DNA from: JANXSD01 sp043758125
Lineage (GTDB): Bacteria > Bacteroidota > Bacteroidia > AKYH767-A > OLB10
Assembly (NCBI GenBank): GCA_043758125.1
Contig: JAYVOC010000112.1
Span: forward strand, 1 to 41,545
Direction of reading: 5' to 3'
Length of the DNA: 41,545 nt
Of the stretch, positions 1-7,667 are shown in pieces. The position numbers and the translations under genes are program-made. The notes under the pieces are model-generated. The model was not told where the DNA came from. It searched no databases and was given only the letters and a program-made list of their open reading frames with translations. The stretch's first letter is position 1. Each line of letters starts with the position of its first letter.

Positions 1-246
1 TTTGAACGGTTGATAGATGCAATGGTTTATGAATTGTATTTACCCGAAGCAATAAAAGCAGGTGGAGCAGAAGTATTGCAACACTTAACCAACTTACCCG
101 AACTGCAAGACGGGCAAGACGAAAAGAATTTAAAAACCATTGAGAAAGAACACAAAAAACTAAGCGACCCAAGCCACCCCATCAGTGCAGCATTGCTTAA
201 ACTCTTAAATGTGCCTGATGTAAAAATTATTGATGGTGGTAAATGA
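1..246 (+). CDS. C-terminal end of a restriction-modification-type DNA methylase (5' end outside window)
   Basis: The frame is open from the first base and stops at TGA 244-246, leaving 81 residues. The start (FERLIDAMVYELYLPEAI) resembles the C-terminal tail of Eco57I/TaqI-like DNA methylases and fused restriction-modification proteins, where an 'IDxxVYELY' segment follows the target-recognition region. The catalytic NPPY motif would lie upstream and is not visible, so the call rests on the tail and on context. The stop overlaps the start of the next gene (ATGA at 243-246), which suggests translational coupling with the ATPase and one defence operon. A BREX PglX-like methylase is an alternative that cannot be separated from this fragment. 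Confidence 0.6.
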   Translation, partial: FERLIDAMVYELYLPEAIKAGGAEVLQHLTNLPELQDGQDEKNLKTIEKEHKKLSDPSHPISAALLKLLNVPDVKIIDGGK

Positions 247-641
247 AAAGAATAACCGAAATACAGATTGAAAACTTTAAGGCTTTCTTCGGGCAGTATG
301 CACCTTTGCAATTACCCAAAGGCGAAAATCTTTTAGTGTATGGAGAAAACGGAAGCGGAAAAAGTTCTTTATTCAAAGCATTAAACAATTACTTATCAAG
401 TTCCAGAGATGCTGCATTTACTTTTGTAAAGAATCATTATCAGCTTGCAGAAGATGGAGCAATAAAAATTTCTTTTCAAGATTTTAATGATGTAACATTT
501 CAGGCAGTTGCAGGAACAACACAACAATTAAATTTTGGAAGTGCTGCATCTACAAACAATGTTTTATTTATTCAAAATGCCGACCTCATAAAAGGTTTCC
601 TTGATTACAGAAACTTATTGGATGCTTACAGTCGGATGTAA
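243..641 (+). pseudogene. SMC/RecF-like AAA ATPase, truncated after about 129 residues
   Basis: The frame encodes an ABC/SMC-type N-terminus: a lead beta strand (ITEIQIENFKAF), a Walker A P-loop GENGSGKS at residues 34-41, and the start of the Q-loop region. Proteins of this class usually run to several hundred residues with coiled coil, signature motif, Walker B and D-loop; all of these are absent. The reading frame runs into a ~115-bp tandem repeat at base 631 and stops six bases into the third codon of the repeat (TAA 639-641), so the last residues (SRM) are repeat-encoded. It is coupled to the upstream methylase by ATGA. It is most likely a dead defence-type ATPase; a functional short P-loop protein is unlikely without Walker B. 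Confidence 0.75.
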
Positions 642-994
642 GTGTTTGTACCTTTATGGGCGGTTTCTTTTAGCGAAAAAATTTGGCTTTTGTCAACTAA
701 ATTAGCGAACAAAAAATCAATTATCGAATAATAAATGTTTGTAGTCGGATGTAAGTGTTTGTGTTTTTTTGAATGGTGTTTTTTTTTAGCGAAAAATTTG
801 GCTTTTGTCAACTAAATTAGCGAATAAAAAATCAATTATCGAATATTAAATGTTTGTAGTCGGATGTTAAGTGTTTGCGTCTTTCTGAAAGGTGTTTTCT
901 TTTAGCGAAAAATTTGGCTTTTGTCAACTAAATTAGCAAATAAAAAATCAATTATCGAATATTAAATGTTTGTAGTCGGATGTAAGTGTTTGTG
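631..994. repeat. Tandem repeat, three ~115-bp units plus a 20-bp partial
   Basis: The phrase GTCGGATGTAAGTGTTTGT recurs at 631, 744, 859 (one extra T) and 975, giving units of 113, 115 and 116 bp. Each unit also carries TTTAGCGAAAAATTTGGC, TTGTCAACTAAATTAGC, ATCAATTATCGAATA and ATGTTTGTA in the same order. Units 2 and 3 are nearly identical; unit 1 diverges mainly just after its first 20 bp. The array begins exactly where the ATPase homology ends and stops at unique sequence near 995. No unit is a clear palindrome and no unit has coding signs. From 995 to 1199 I see no gene or signal. Confidence 0.9.
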
Positions 995-1199
995 TCAAGT
1001 TCTGAAAAAACCACTCACTTATAAATTTTTCAATTAATTATGCAAGTAAAAATCTTCTTAGCTATTTACAATACGATATACCGATAGCGAATTATTAAAT
1101 ATTAATATTGCTTTTATTTTTTGATATCGCCAGTTGTGGGTAATTCCCCATTTTTTGCACGAACAAAAATAATTTCTCTTGCTAACAGATGGTTTTTAA

Positions 1200-1604
1200 A
1201 AATTTAAAACTGCAAAAGAATTTACAAGTTGGTTGCGGTTGGCTCCAAATAATAAAATAAGTGGCGGAAAAATACTCAGCAGCAAAACACCCAAAGGAAG
1301 CAACCGCTTAAAAATTGCGCTACGACACACAGCCAATGCAATCGGAAATTTAAAAGATACACACCTCTCCGATTTTTTTAGAAAAATTGCTTACCGAAAA
1401 GGCAGAGCAACTGCGGTAAGTCCCACAGCCAGAAAATTGGGTGTAATTATTTGGACTATGATTACTCAAAAAGTGGTATACAAACCACCAACAGAATATC
1501 TTTTCTTTGACCAAAAAAGGAAACAAAAACTCGTAGAAAGAATAAGGAAAAACATCACTAAATTTGACCTTAAACCGACTGACTTTAATTTTGCAACGCC
1601 CTGA
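1200..1604 (+). mobile_element. IS110-family transposase, 3' fragment
   Basis: Translation from 1200 (just after an in-frame TAA at 1197-1199) gives about 134 residues that match the C-terminal Transposase_20 half of IS110/IS116 transposases: F-x-S-W-L-R-L-A-P, then an I-S-G-G-K segment, T-P-K-G-S-N-R-L, an alanine-rich helix, F-F-R-K-I-A-Y-R-K-G and a terminal EYLFFDQKRK stretch. Full members have about 320-400 residues with an N-terminal RuvC-like DEDD domain, which is missing, so this copy cannot transpose by itself. A TTG at 1233 is only an internal codon. The fragment ends two bases before a possible start of the following AraC-type gene. Terminal ends and bridge-RNA regions are not recognisable. 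Confidence 0.85.
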
Positions 1605-1645
1605 TTATGTGCAGAGAAAAAAACGTTAGTCAGAATACAAACACC

Positions 1646-2500
1646 ATGCAGAAAACATTTTTAAATAAAAAGTTTGGCTTAACAACCATTTCAAATGAAA
1701 CGGATATTGAAAGCGTAATTACAGAAATTGCTCCTTATGTAAAAATTATTTATTTACCAAAGCACACTAAAATTAGTTTAGACTTTGAGGAATTTGAGTT
1801 TGATGAAGACAGCCTATTTTTTGTTTCAAATACACAGCTATACCATTTTACCTCATTAGAAAATTTATCGGGTACGGTAATACTGTATTTCAACCAAGAT
1901 TTTTATTGTGTACAAATCCACGACAAAGAAGTTTCTTGCGATGGAATTTTATTCAATAATGTTTTTAATGCTACCAGTGTAGTTTTATCTAAACAGGATA
2001 ATACTAACATAGTAAATACTATTAAAGAAGTGAAAAATGAATACGAAAGCGATGATATTGCAACGGAAGAAATGTTGAGAATTTTACTAAAAAAAATAAT
2101 TATTACTGCAACACGTATTTACAAAAAACAAAACGGACTAACGACCAGTGAAATAAATAATGTGGATATAAATTTTCTACGAAAATTTAGCCAGTTGGTT
2201 GAAATACATTTTTACCAAAAACATGCTGTTGGAGATTATGCTGAAATGCTGCACATAACCCCTAAAATTCTAAACAAAAAAATTAGTGCTGCGCAATCCA
2301 AAGCCCCCAACCAAATTATTAAAGATAGGCTACTACTTGAAGCAAAGAGATACCTTACTCATACTAACAATAGTGTAAAAGAAATTGCCTACAAGTTGGG
2401 TTATCAAGATGAAGCCTATTTTAACCGATTTTTTTCGGCACATAGTAACTTAACTCCTGCTCAATTTAGAAAATCATTTCAAAATTTTTACGAAAGGTAA
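1646..2500 (+). CDS. AraC-family transcriptional regulator
   Basis: This 284-aa protein ends in the AraC/XylS double helix-turn-helix domain (about residues 180-280). Helix-turn-helix one contains YAEMLHITPKILNKKI, the linker follows as APNQIIKDRLLLEAKRYL, and the second half has the family signature SVKEIAYKLGYQDEAYFNRFF with LTPAQFRK. The N-terminal part is a poorly conserved, beta-rich sensor-like domain. I chose ATG 1646 (MQKTFLNKK) over the upstream ATG at 1607, which sits two bases after the IS110 fragment stop and adds 13 poorly structured residues. It lies 87 bp upstream of two exported hydrolases on the same strand and probably controls them. The ligand is unknown. Confidence 0.9.
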   Translation: MQKTFLNKKFGLTTISNETDIESVITEIAPYVKIIYLPKHTKISLDFEEFEFDEDSLFFVSNTQLYHFTSLENLSGTVILYFNQDFYCVQIHDKEVSCDGILFNNVFNATSVVLSKQDNTNIVNTIKEVKNEYESDDIATEEMLRILLKKIIITATRIYKKQNGLTTSEINNVDINFLRKFSQLVEIHFYQKHAVGDYAEMLHITPKILNKKISAAQSKAPNQIIKDRLLLEAKRYLTHTNNSVKEIAYKLGYQDEAYFNRFFSAHSNLTPAQFRKSFQNFYER

Positions 2501-2552
2501 ATAGTACAACTTAAAGAGTGGTTTGTCCAATGTATTAACTACACTTTCGTTT

Positions 2553-2560
2553 CATCTTTG
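2553..2560 (+). promoter_or_regulatory. Possible -7 box (CATCTTTG) before the hydrolase pair
   Basis: CATCTTTG differs from the Bacteroidota -7 consensus TAnnTTTG at one position and lies 28 bp before the ATG at 2588. No well-spaced TTG -33 box is seen, so this is a weak call. If real, it means that TTG 2558 is not a start and that the hydrolases have their own promoter separate from the AraC gene. Confidence 0.35.
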
Positions 2561-2587
2561 CACTATCAAATTAAAAAAATAAAAAAG

Positions 2588-3361
2588 ATGAAAAAAACAG
2601 AAAAAAAAGTGGGCTTAGTAGCACTTACAATTTTATGCCTATTTGCAACAAAAAGTTTTTCACAAACGAATAATGCAAAAGAGAAAAAGCCTACTATTAT
2701 TTTTGTGCATGGCTTATGGGCAGATGGTAGTGCATGGAACAAAGTAACGGCAGCTTTGCAGGCAGAGGGTTATCCTGTAATATCTGTACAAAACCCTACT
2801 ACTTCTTTGGAGGATGATGTAGCAGCAACCAACAGGGCAATCAACCGTGCCGAAAGCGATGTAATATTAGTGGGGCATTCGTGGGGTGGATTTGTAATTG
2901 GTGAAGCAGGCGTATCACCAAAAGTAAAAGCGTTGGTGTACGTTGCGGCACTTGTACCCGATAAAGGCGAAACCATTGCAACACTGAGTGAAAAAGTACC
3001 TGCAACAAAATTGGGAAATTATTTAATAAATAATGATGGTTTTTTAACACTCTCAAAAGATGGTGTGCAAAAAGCATTTGCCAATGATTGTACCCCAAAA
3101 GAGCAAAATTTAATTTTTGCAACACAGCCTCCAGCATCACAATCGGTATTTGTAGCAGTTGCACAAAATGCCGCTTGGAAAATCAAACCCAGTTTTTATC
3201 TAGTTGCAAAAAATGATGGTGCTATAAATCCAGAATTAGAAAGGATAATGGCTAAAAGAGCTAACGCTACAACTGTAGAAGTAAATGCAAGTCACGTACT
3301 AATGGTTTCAAACCCAGCAGCGGTTTTACAAATTGTAAAAAAAGCTGCGGAAATAAAATAA
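2588..3361 (+). CDS. Exported alpha/beta-fold hydrolase
   Basis: The 257-aa protein starts with a signal peptide (about residues 1-25, ending in KSFSQ). It then has a complete small alpha/beta hydrolase: the oxyanion loop FVHGLW (39-44), the nucleophile elbow GHSWGG with Ser98, a likely acid Asp210 (AKNDGAINP) and His236 (ASHVLM). The spacing is normal for the salicylate-esterase/hydroxynitrile-lyase-like group often annotated simply as alpha/beta hydrolase. Start ATG 2588 is preferred because an upstream TTG (2558) falls in a promoter-like box and would spoil the signal peptide. It is followed after 28 bp by a second, unrelated hydrolase. The substrate cannot be deduced; a small ester or an aromatic compound is plausible. 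Confidence 0.92.
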   Translation: MKKTEKKVGLVALTILCLFATKSFSQTNNAKEKKPTIIFVHGLWADGSAWNKVTAALQAEGYPVISVQNPTTSLEDDVAATNRAINRAESDVILVGHSWGGFVIGEAGVSPKVKALVYVAALVPDKGETIATLSEKVPATKLGNYLINNDGFLTLSKDGVQKAFANDCTPKEQNLIFATQPPASQSVFVAVAQNAAWKIKPSFYLVAKNDGAINPELERIMAKRANATTVEVNASHVLMVSNPAAVLQIVKKAAEIK

Positions 3362-3389
3362 TTAATTTAAAACACAAAAGACTTAAACA

Positions 3390-4442
3390 ATGAAAAATAC
3401 AACAATCAAATTGTCAATAATCGCAATGCTTTTTTTATCAACATTAAACAATACTATAATGGCACAAACAGTTTTGCTTGCTGAAAAAGACCCCAACATT
3501 ATCGTAGAAATGCGTACATTTTTAAAAGTACTTAACAACAGTGGCGGAAAACCCGTAGAAGAATTAGCCCCAAAAGATGCAAGATTGGTATTAGTTGGTG
3601 CTCAAAAATCAGTAGCATTCAATTATAATGATATTGAAGAAAAAGAAAGAAAAATAACACAAGATGGTATTTCGGTAAATATTCACATTATTAAACCAAA
3701 AAATGCAAAAGCTGACATTCCTGTGTTTATGTTCTTTCATGGTGGCGGTTGGGTATTGGGTGATTACCCGACTCATAAAAGACTAGTAAGAGATTTAGTA
3801 GTAAATAGCGGTGCTGCTGCTGTGTTTGTAGATTATACACCTTCGCCAGAAGCACAATATCCTGTAGCGATTAATGAAGCATACGCTGCCACTAAATGGG
3901 TGGCTGCAAATGGTAATGAAATTGGTGTTGATGGCAGCAGGTTAGCTGTGGCAGGTAATAGTGTAGGTGGTAATATGGCTGCGGTTGTATCGCTTATGGC
4001 AAAGGATAAGAAAGTCCCAAAAATCAATTTTCAACTTTTGTTATGGCCTGTTACCGATGCTACTTTTTCACAGCCTTCCTACACTTCATTTGCACAGGGT
4101 CGTTTTCTAACTACACCACTTATGCAATGGATGTGGAATCAATACACCACCAACCCATCAGAGCGCAAAAGTATTTACGCATCGCCATTGCAAGCCACTG
4201 TTGAGCAATTAAAAGGTTTGCCGCCAGCATTAGTACAAGTAGCCGAGAACGATATTTTACATGATGAAGGCATTGCGTATGCAAGAAAATTAGATGAAGC
4301 AGGCGTACCTACAACCATAACAGAGTACAAAGGTTTTATACACGACTATGGTATGTTAAACCCGTTGGCTAATATACCAGCGGTACAATCATCCATTCAG
4401 CAAGCTGCCATTGCTATAAAAAATGGTTTAGCCAAAAAATAA
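3390..4442 (+). CDS. Exported HSL/acetyl-esterase-type alpha/beta hydrolase
   Basis: The 350-aa protein has a signal peptide (residues 1 to about 25, ...IMAQ). It carries the hallmarks of the hormone-sensitive-lipase (Aes/alpha-beta hydrolase_3) family: HGGGW at 117-121, nucleophile motif GNSVGG with Ser191, catalytic Asp288 in ENDILHDEG, and His318 in FIHDYG. The usual GDSAGG elbow is GNSVGG here; the catalytic serine itself is kept. It is 28 bp downstream of another exported hydrolase and probably co-transcribed with it, with a strong terminator just after its stop. The likely role is periplasmic or extracellular hydrolysis of short-chain esters under control of the upstream AraC protein. 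Confidence 0.93.
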   Translation: MKNTTIKLSIIAMLFLSTLNNTIMAQTVLLAEKDPNIIVEMRTFLKVLNNSGGKPVEELAPKDARLVLVGAQKSVAFNYNDIEEKERKITQDGISVNIHIIKPKNAKADIPVFMFFHGGGWVLGDYPTHKRLVRDLVVNSGAAAVFVDYTPSPEAQYPVAINEAYAATKWVAANGNEIGVDGSRLAVAGNSVGGNMAAVVSLMAKDKKVPKINFQLLLWPVTDATFSQPSYTSFAQGRFLTTPLMQWMWNQYTTNPSERKSIYASPLQATVEQLKGLPPALVQVAENDILHDEGIAYARKLDEAGVPTTITEYKGFIHDYGMLNPLANIPAVQSSIQQAAIAIKNGLAKK

Positions 4443-4450
4443 GTTATAAT

Positions 4451-4495
4451 GCAAGTAGATTAATTTCCTTGAATTAATCTACTTGCTTTTATTTT
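4451..4495 (+). terminator. Rho-independent terminator after the esterase
   Basis: A perfect 15-bp stem (4451-4465 with 4472-4486, GCAAGTAGATTAATT) closes a 6-base loop and is followed by TTTTATTTTA. It ends the hydrolase transcript only about 20 bp before the dps start, so dps needs its own very compact promoter or readthrough. Confidence 0.9.
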
Positions 4496-4513
4496 ACATT
4501 AAAAAATAAAGAC

Positions 4514-4990
4514 ATGAAAACAAAAACAAATATCGGCCTCGACAAAAGCCAAAGTGATAATTTAGCAAAAAAACTCAATGAATTATTGGCAGACTACATG
4601 ATTTTTTACCAAAACACCCGAGGATTACATTGGAATATAAAAGGAGATAAATTTTTTGAACTTCACCTAAAGTTTGAAGAACTTTACACCAACTTATTAT
4701 TGAAGGTGGATGACATTGCAGAAAGGATTTTAACGTTAAGCCACACCCCATATCATTCCTTTGCGGATTATGAAAACAAATCCGATATTAAACCACTAAA
4801 AAATATTACAGATGGTAAAAAAGGAGTAGAAAATATTGTAACCACTTTTGAAACCATACTTATAAAACAAAGAGAGTTACTTACCATATCAGCAGATGCA
4901 AATGATGAAGGTACAAACGCCATAATGAGCGACTACATCAGGGAGCAAGAAAAATTAGTATGGATGTACTCATCTTATCTTGGAAAATAA
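4514..4990 (+). CDS. dps: Dps family ferritin-like DNA-protection protein
   Basis: The 158-aa length is typical for Dps, which forms a dodecamer that oxidises and stores iron using H2O2. The inter-subunit ferroxidase ligands are in register: His39 (GLHWN), His51 (FELH), Glu55 where Asp is common, Asp66 and Glu70 (VDDIAER). The spacing 12-4-11-4 equals that of known Dps proteins. The lysine-rich N-terminal tail is short. The gene stands alone after a terminator. It probably responds to oxidative stress or starvation, but no operator can be recognised in the 28-bp gap. Confidence 0.95.
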   Translation: MKTKTNIGLDKSQSDNLAKKLNELLADYMIFYQNTRGLHWNIKGDKFFELHLKFEELYTNLLLKVDDIAERILTLSHTPYHSFADYENKSDIKPLKNITDGKKGVENIVTTFETILIKQRELLTISADANDEGTNAIMSDYIREQEKLVWMYSSYLGK

Positions 4991-5005
4991 TCATTGAGAA
5001 GATGT

Positions 5006-5207
5006 GCTAACGCACAACAAGGGGTTTGGCGTTATTGGGGCAGGACGTTGTAACTTCATCTTCAGCAACATGGCGGCTTCAGCTCGGGCATGACGTTTTT
5101 CAATTTAGCTTTTAGTTGTTATCTTCAACTGTAGTATTTCAATTGAGCTTTAGTTGTCGGCGGACGATTTTCAAATCCACCAACAACGTCAAGCCCTGTT
5201 CGTTAAC
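5006..5207. repeat. Long imperfect inverted repeat, attC-like
   Basis: The left arm (5006-5042, starting GCTAACGCACAACAAGGGG) is complementary, with G-U pairs and a 4-base bulge, to the right arm (5176-5207, ending GCCCTGTTCGTTAAC). The arms end in matching GCTAACG / CGTTAAC boxes. The ~130-bp centre holds two 20-21-bp direct copies of TTCAATTtAGCTTTtAGTTGT at 5099-5119 and 5138-5157. The architecture recalls integron attC sites (terminal inverse cores with an imperfect stem), but the cores only partly match RYYYAAC/GTTRRRY and no integrase is in the window. Between dps and the DUF1003 gene (4991-5276) nothing else was found. Confidence 0.65.
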
Positions 5208-5276
5208 TGCAATGCCACCGAACGACAGTGCAAACAAAAACAGAAGTGCTAATCAAAAAACTGAAAAAAACATAAA

Positions 5277-5663
5277 ATGAATAATACTAATCAACAACAT
5301 AAAGAAAATCTATCAAATACTGAAAAGTTTGCCTTAACTCTTACCAATAAAGTGGGTACAATGGGTTTCTTTACTATCATATTCATTTGGACAGTTTTAT
5401 GGTTGAGTTGGAATATCATAGCACCAAAAACATTTCAATTTGACCCTTATCCTGCGTTTGTATTTTGGCTTTTTATATCAAATATGATTCAAATATTTTT
5501 AATGCCATTAATAATGATTGGGCAAAATTTACAAGGAAAGCACACAGAATTAAGAGCAGAAAACGACTATATAATTAATATAAAAGCAGAAAAAGAAATC
5601 AACGAAATTCAGAAAGAATTGCTTGAAATAAAAGAGTTATTAAAAAAATTAAATGAAAAATGA
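5277..5663 (+). CDS. DUF1003 membrane protein
   Basis: The 128-aa protein has two transmembrane helices (about 28-50 and 58-82) with the DUF1003 signatures: a W-x-x-x-N at the end of helix one (LSWNIIAP), the LFISNMIQIFLMPLIMIGQN helix, and the R-A-E-x-D-Y segment that follows. The C-terminus (about 95-128) is a charged coiled coil rich in Lys and Glu. The family function is not established; it sits in the inner membrane. The gene stands alone downstream of an attC-like inverted repeat, which suggests cassette-like acquisition, though this is inference. Confidence 0.9.
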   Translation: MNNTNQQHKENLSNTEKFALTLTNKVGTMGFFTIIFIWTVLWLSWNIIAPKTFQFDPYPAFVFWLFISNMIQIFLMPLIMIGQNLQGKHTELRAENDYIINIKAEKEINEIQKELLEIKELLKKLNEK

Positions 5664-5711
5664 AAAAGGCACAGCAACTACAGCAGTGACCGTTGCACAA
5701 CCTCGTTTTAA

Positions 5712-5954
5712 AAATTAACTTTAGTATTTAGCATTGAATATGGCTTCATTAAAAGCTATTGCAGCGGTGATGTTTTATTCGAGTACGGAGTAAACAAAAA
5801 ATGGAGTGTTGTTATAGGTGATGAAATTTTGTTCTAAAGGAAAGTTAGAGAAGAATTATTTAATGGCTTTTCCATTTATGCAATTACTTATGAAAAAATT
5901 ATTAAACAGATTGTTGAATTAAATCACAGTATGTGGTTATGCGTAAGCCAATGA
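5712..5954 (+). pseudogene. Possible decayed ORF of unknown family
   Basis: One frame stays open for about 80 codons except for a single TAA at 5835-5837. Its composition looks protein-like (for example EYGFIKSYCSGDVLFEYG and NKKWSVVIGDE, then YEKIIKQIVELNHSMW). It has no convincing start codon and I do not recognise the family. The stop could also mean that this is merely non-coding. The remaining bases of the 5664-6144 gap hold short repeats and no other gene. Confidence 0.3.
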
Positions 5955-6037
5955 CAGCCTAATCCTGTTCATGACAACAAGAGCCTAATCCTGTCAATCC
6001 TCAAAATCCTTTTAATCCTGTTCAAGACAGCAAGAGG
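5953..6037. repeat. Short imperfect direct repeats (GACArC..AATCCTGT)
   Basis: The phrases GCCTAATCCTGT (5957 and 5983), TTAATCCTGTTCAAGACAG (6012-6030) and ACAACAAGAG / ACAGCAAGAG recur within 85 bp. This is low-complexity intergenic sequence; no palindrome or gene was seen. Confidence 0.5.
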
Positions 6038-6144
6038 TTAACTTGAAACTTTCGGGCTTTGAATGAGCAGTTTTTTAGAACATACGAATCTTGAAATAGA
6101 CAACAATTATTCGTAAATTTTCATCGTATTTTAATAGCAAAACA

Positions 6145-6387
6145 ATGGGACAAGCAATTAACATCTGTGACATCAAAAAGCTATACCCAGACGAATGGGT
6201 TTTATTAGGCAATCCGATTATGGACGACAGCAAAATAGATGTACTTTCGGGAGTGCCTTTGTATCACAGCAAGGACAAGAAAGAAGTTTGTTACATCGGT
6301 AGGGACAAAACTTTGGATTATGATAAGATAACTTTAATTTTTACTGGCACTTTTAAACCGATAAGAAAAATCACTTGCATTTTATGA
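6145..6387 (+). CDS. Small conserved-looking protein of unknown function (80 aa)
   Basis: ATG 6145 opens an 80-codon frame with normal, mixed composition and no signal peptide or membrane segment. It has hydrophobic/charged alternation typical of a small beta-rich domain (WVLLGNPIMDD, then GVPLYHSKDKKEVCYIGRDK, ending KPIRKITCIL). I do not recognise a named domain. It is the last rightward gene before a terminator shared with the convergent PGI/PMI gene. No partner gene lies beside it, so a two-gene toxin-antitoxin unit is not supported here. The very basic/hydrophobic end suggests that the C-terminus may be clipped, but this cannot be shown from one sequence. Confidence 0.6.
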   Translation: MGQAINICDIKKLYPDEWVLLGNPIMDDSKIDVLSGVPLYHSKDKKEVCYIGRDKTLDYDKITLIFTGTFKPIRKITCIL

Positions 6388-6423
6388 AATGTTTTCGTTA
6401 ATCAATTGTTGAAGAGAATATCA

Positions 6424-6463
6424 AAAAAAATCCCTGAAGTAATTACACCTGAGGGATTTTTTA
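6424..6463. terminator. Bidirectional terminator between the 80-aa gene and PGI/PMI
   Basis: AAAAAAATCCCT (6424-6435) pairs with AGGGATTTTTT (6452-6462) around a 16-base loop. The A-tract and T-tract make it usable from both sides, fitting the two convergent genes. Confidence 0.85.
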
Positions 6464-6476
6464 TTGTTAAAATAAA

Positions 6477-7466
6477 TTATGCGTTCGCTAATGATCCCTT
6501 TAAAAAGTCGATAACTTTTACTTCAGTTACATCAATGGATTTTATATCTGCAATATGCCAACTCAACCAATCACCATAGTGAAGTAAATACATCGAACGT
6601 TGTAACTGTGTTTCACCTTTCGATACAATCTCAAAATAATTACGTGTATATTTTTTTACTACATCACTTGTAATCGACATACGTTTTTGTGTTCGTGAAT
6701 AATCATCAGCACTTCTAAACATTAATACATACGCTTCAGGATGTGGTTCTGTCCAACCAACTAATTCGTTGTGATTCATCTCTGGCAAAACATTATGCCA
6801 ACATAACATTTTACTATTTTCATTTATCTGTTGACGCAAACGAATTGCAATTCCTTCATAACGCGCTTCGCAATAAATGATAGGAAGTTTACCAACTAAT
6901 TGTTCTGCAAGAACACGACTTGCCGCTTCTGTATTGGCAGCTTCTTTATCTAACAATGCAATGCAATCATTTAAATCTTTACGGAAGCCATCACCAATTA
7001 AACCATTGCCTTGAAGTACATACAAAAGTTGTGTTGCTGAATATCCAAAGCTTGCACGAGGAGGATTGCCACCAGGAATTGTTATCGTATCACAATTATT
7101 TTCTTTTGCCATAGCAGCAATTTTTCCACCAGAAGTAACACAAACAATTTTAGCACCTCTTGTTAATGCGGTCTCCATTGCTTGAACTGTTTCTTCAGTA
7201 TTTCCTGAGTACGATGAAATAATCACCAACGTATTCTCATTCACAAACGATGGAAGAAAATAATCTTTGTTCACGATCATCGGAACTTTCATTTCCTTGT
7301 CAGTGATTTGCGCCATTACTGTTCCGCCGATTCCTGAGCCACCAAGTCCTGAAACTAAAACATTGTGTATCGGATTTTTTGAAGGTGTTAAAACAACTTT
7401 TTCACCAATTGCGATTGCTTCGCGCAGTTGTGTTGTAAAGTTGGCAATAAGATTTTTCATTGGCAT
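6477..7466 (-). CDS. Bifunctional phosphoglucose/phosphomannose isomerase (SIS domain)
   Basis: The 329-aa protein is a member of the short SIS-domain PGI/PMI family, which interconverts glucose-6-P, mannose-6-P and fructose-6-P. Motifs: GLGGSGIGG (40-48) and SSYSGNTEE (84-92) form the sugar-phosphate site, PPRASFGY is the family-specific loop, and NHNELVGW carries the catalytic histidine and glutamate region. ATG 7466 or the second ATG two codons in (7460, MKNLIANF) are both possible. Monocistronic, convergent with the preceding gene. It probably serves as the glycolytic isomerase and supplies mannose-6-P for glycan synthesis. Confidence 0.93.
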   Translation of the reverse strand: MPMKNLIANFTTQLREAIAIGEKVVLTPSKNPIHNVLVSGLGGSGIGGTVMAQITDKEMKVPMIVNKDYFLPSFVNENTLVIISSYSGNTEETVQAMETALTRGAKIVCVTSGGKIAAMAKENNCDTITIPGGNPPRASFGYSATQLLYVLQGNGLIGDGFRKDLNDCIALLDKEAANTEAASRVLAEQLVGKLPIIYCEARYEGIAIRLRQQINENSKMLCWHNVLPEMNHNELVGWTEPHPEAYVLMFRSADDYSRTQKRMSITSDVVKKYTRNYFEIVSKGETQLQRSMYLLHYGDWLSWHIADIKSIDVTEVKVIDFLKGSLANA

Positions 7467-7667
7467 GATGATATAGTTTTTGGTAGTGGTTTTGTTAATG
7501 TAAAGATATAAAGCTAAAATTTATTTATAATTATTTCGGATAATTTTATGCACTTATTTGAAATGATTTAACGATCAGAATATTTCGGAATATTTTTATC
7601 ATTGATAAAGACAATGTTGGTAAGGAGCAAATATACGTTTGCAAGTAGCAAAGCGTTTCATTCGTGG

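Noticed and set aside
626..811. 61-residue minus-strand frame in the tandem repeat
   Set aside because: It is made of repeat sequence and lysine/histidine-rich low-complexity residues without a recognisable domain.
2558..2587. Upstream TTG start of the first hydrolase
   Set aside because: It falls in a promoter-like box and would put ten charged residues before a clean signal peptide.
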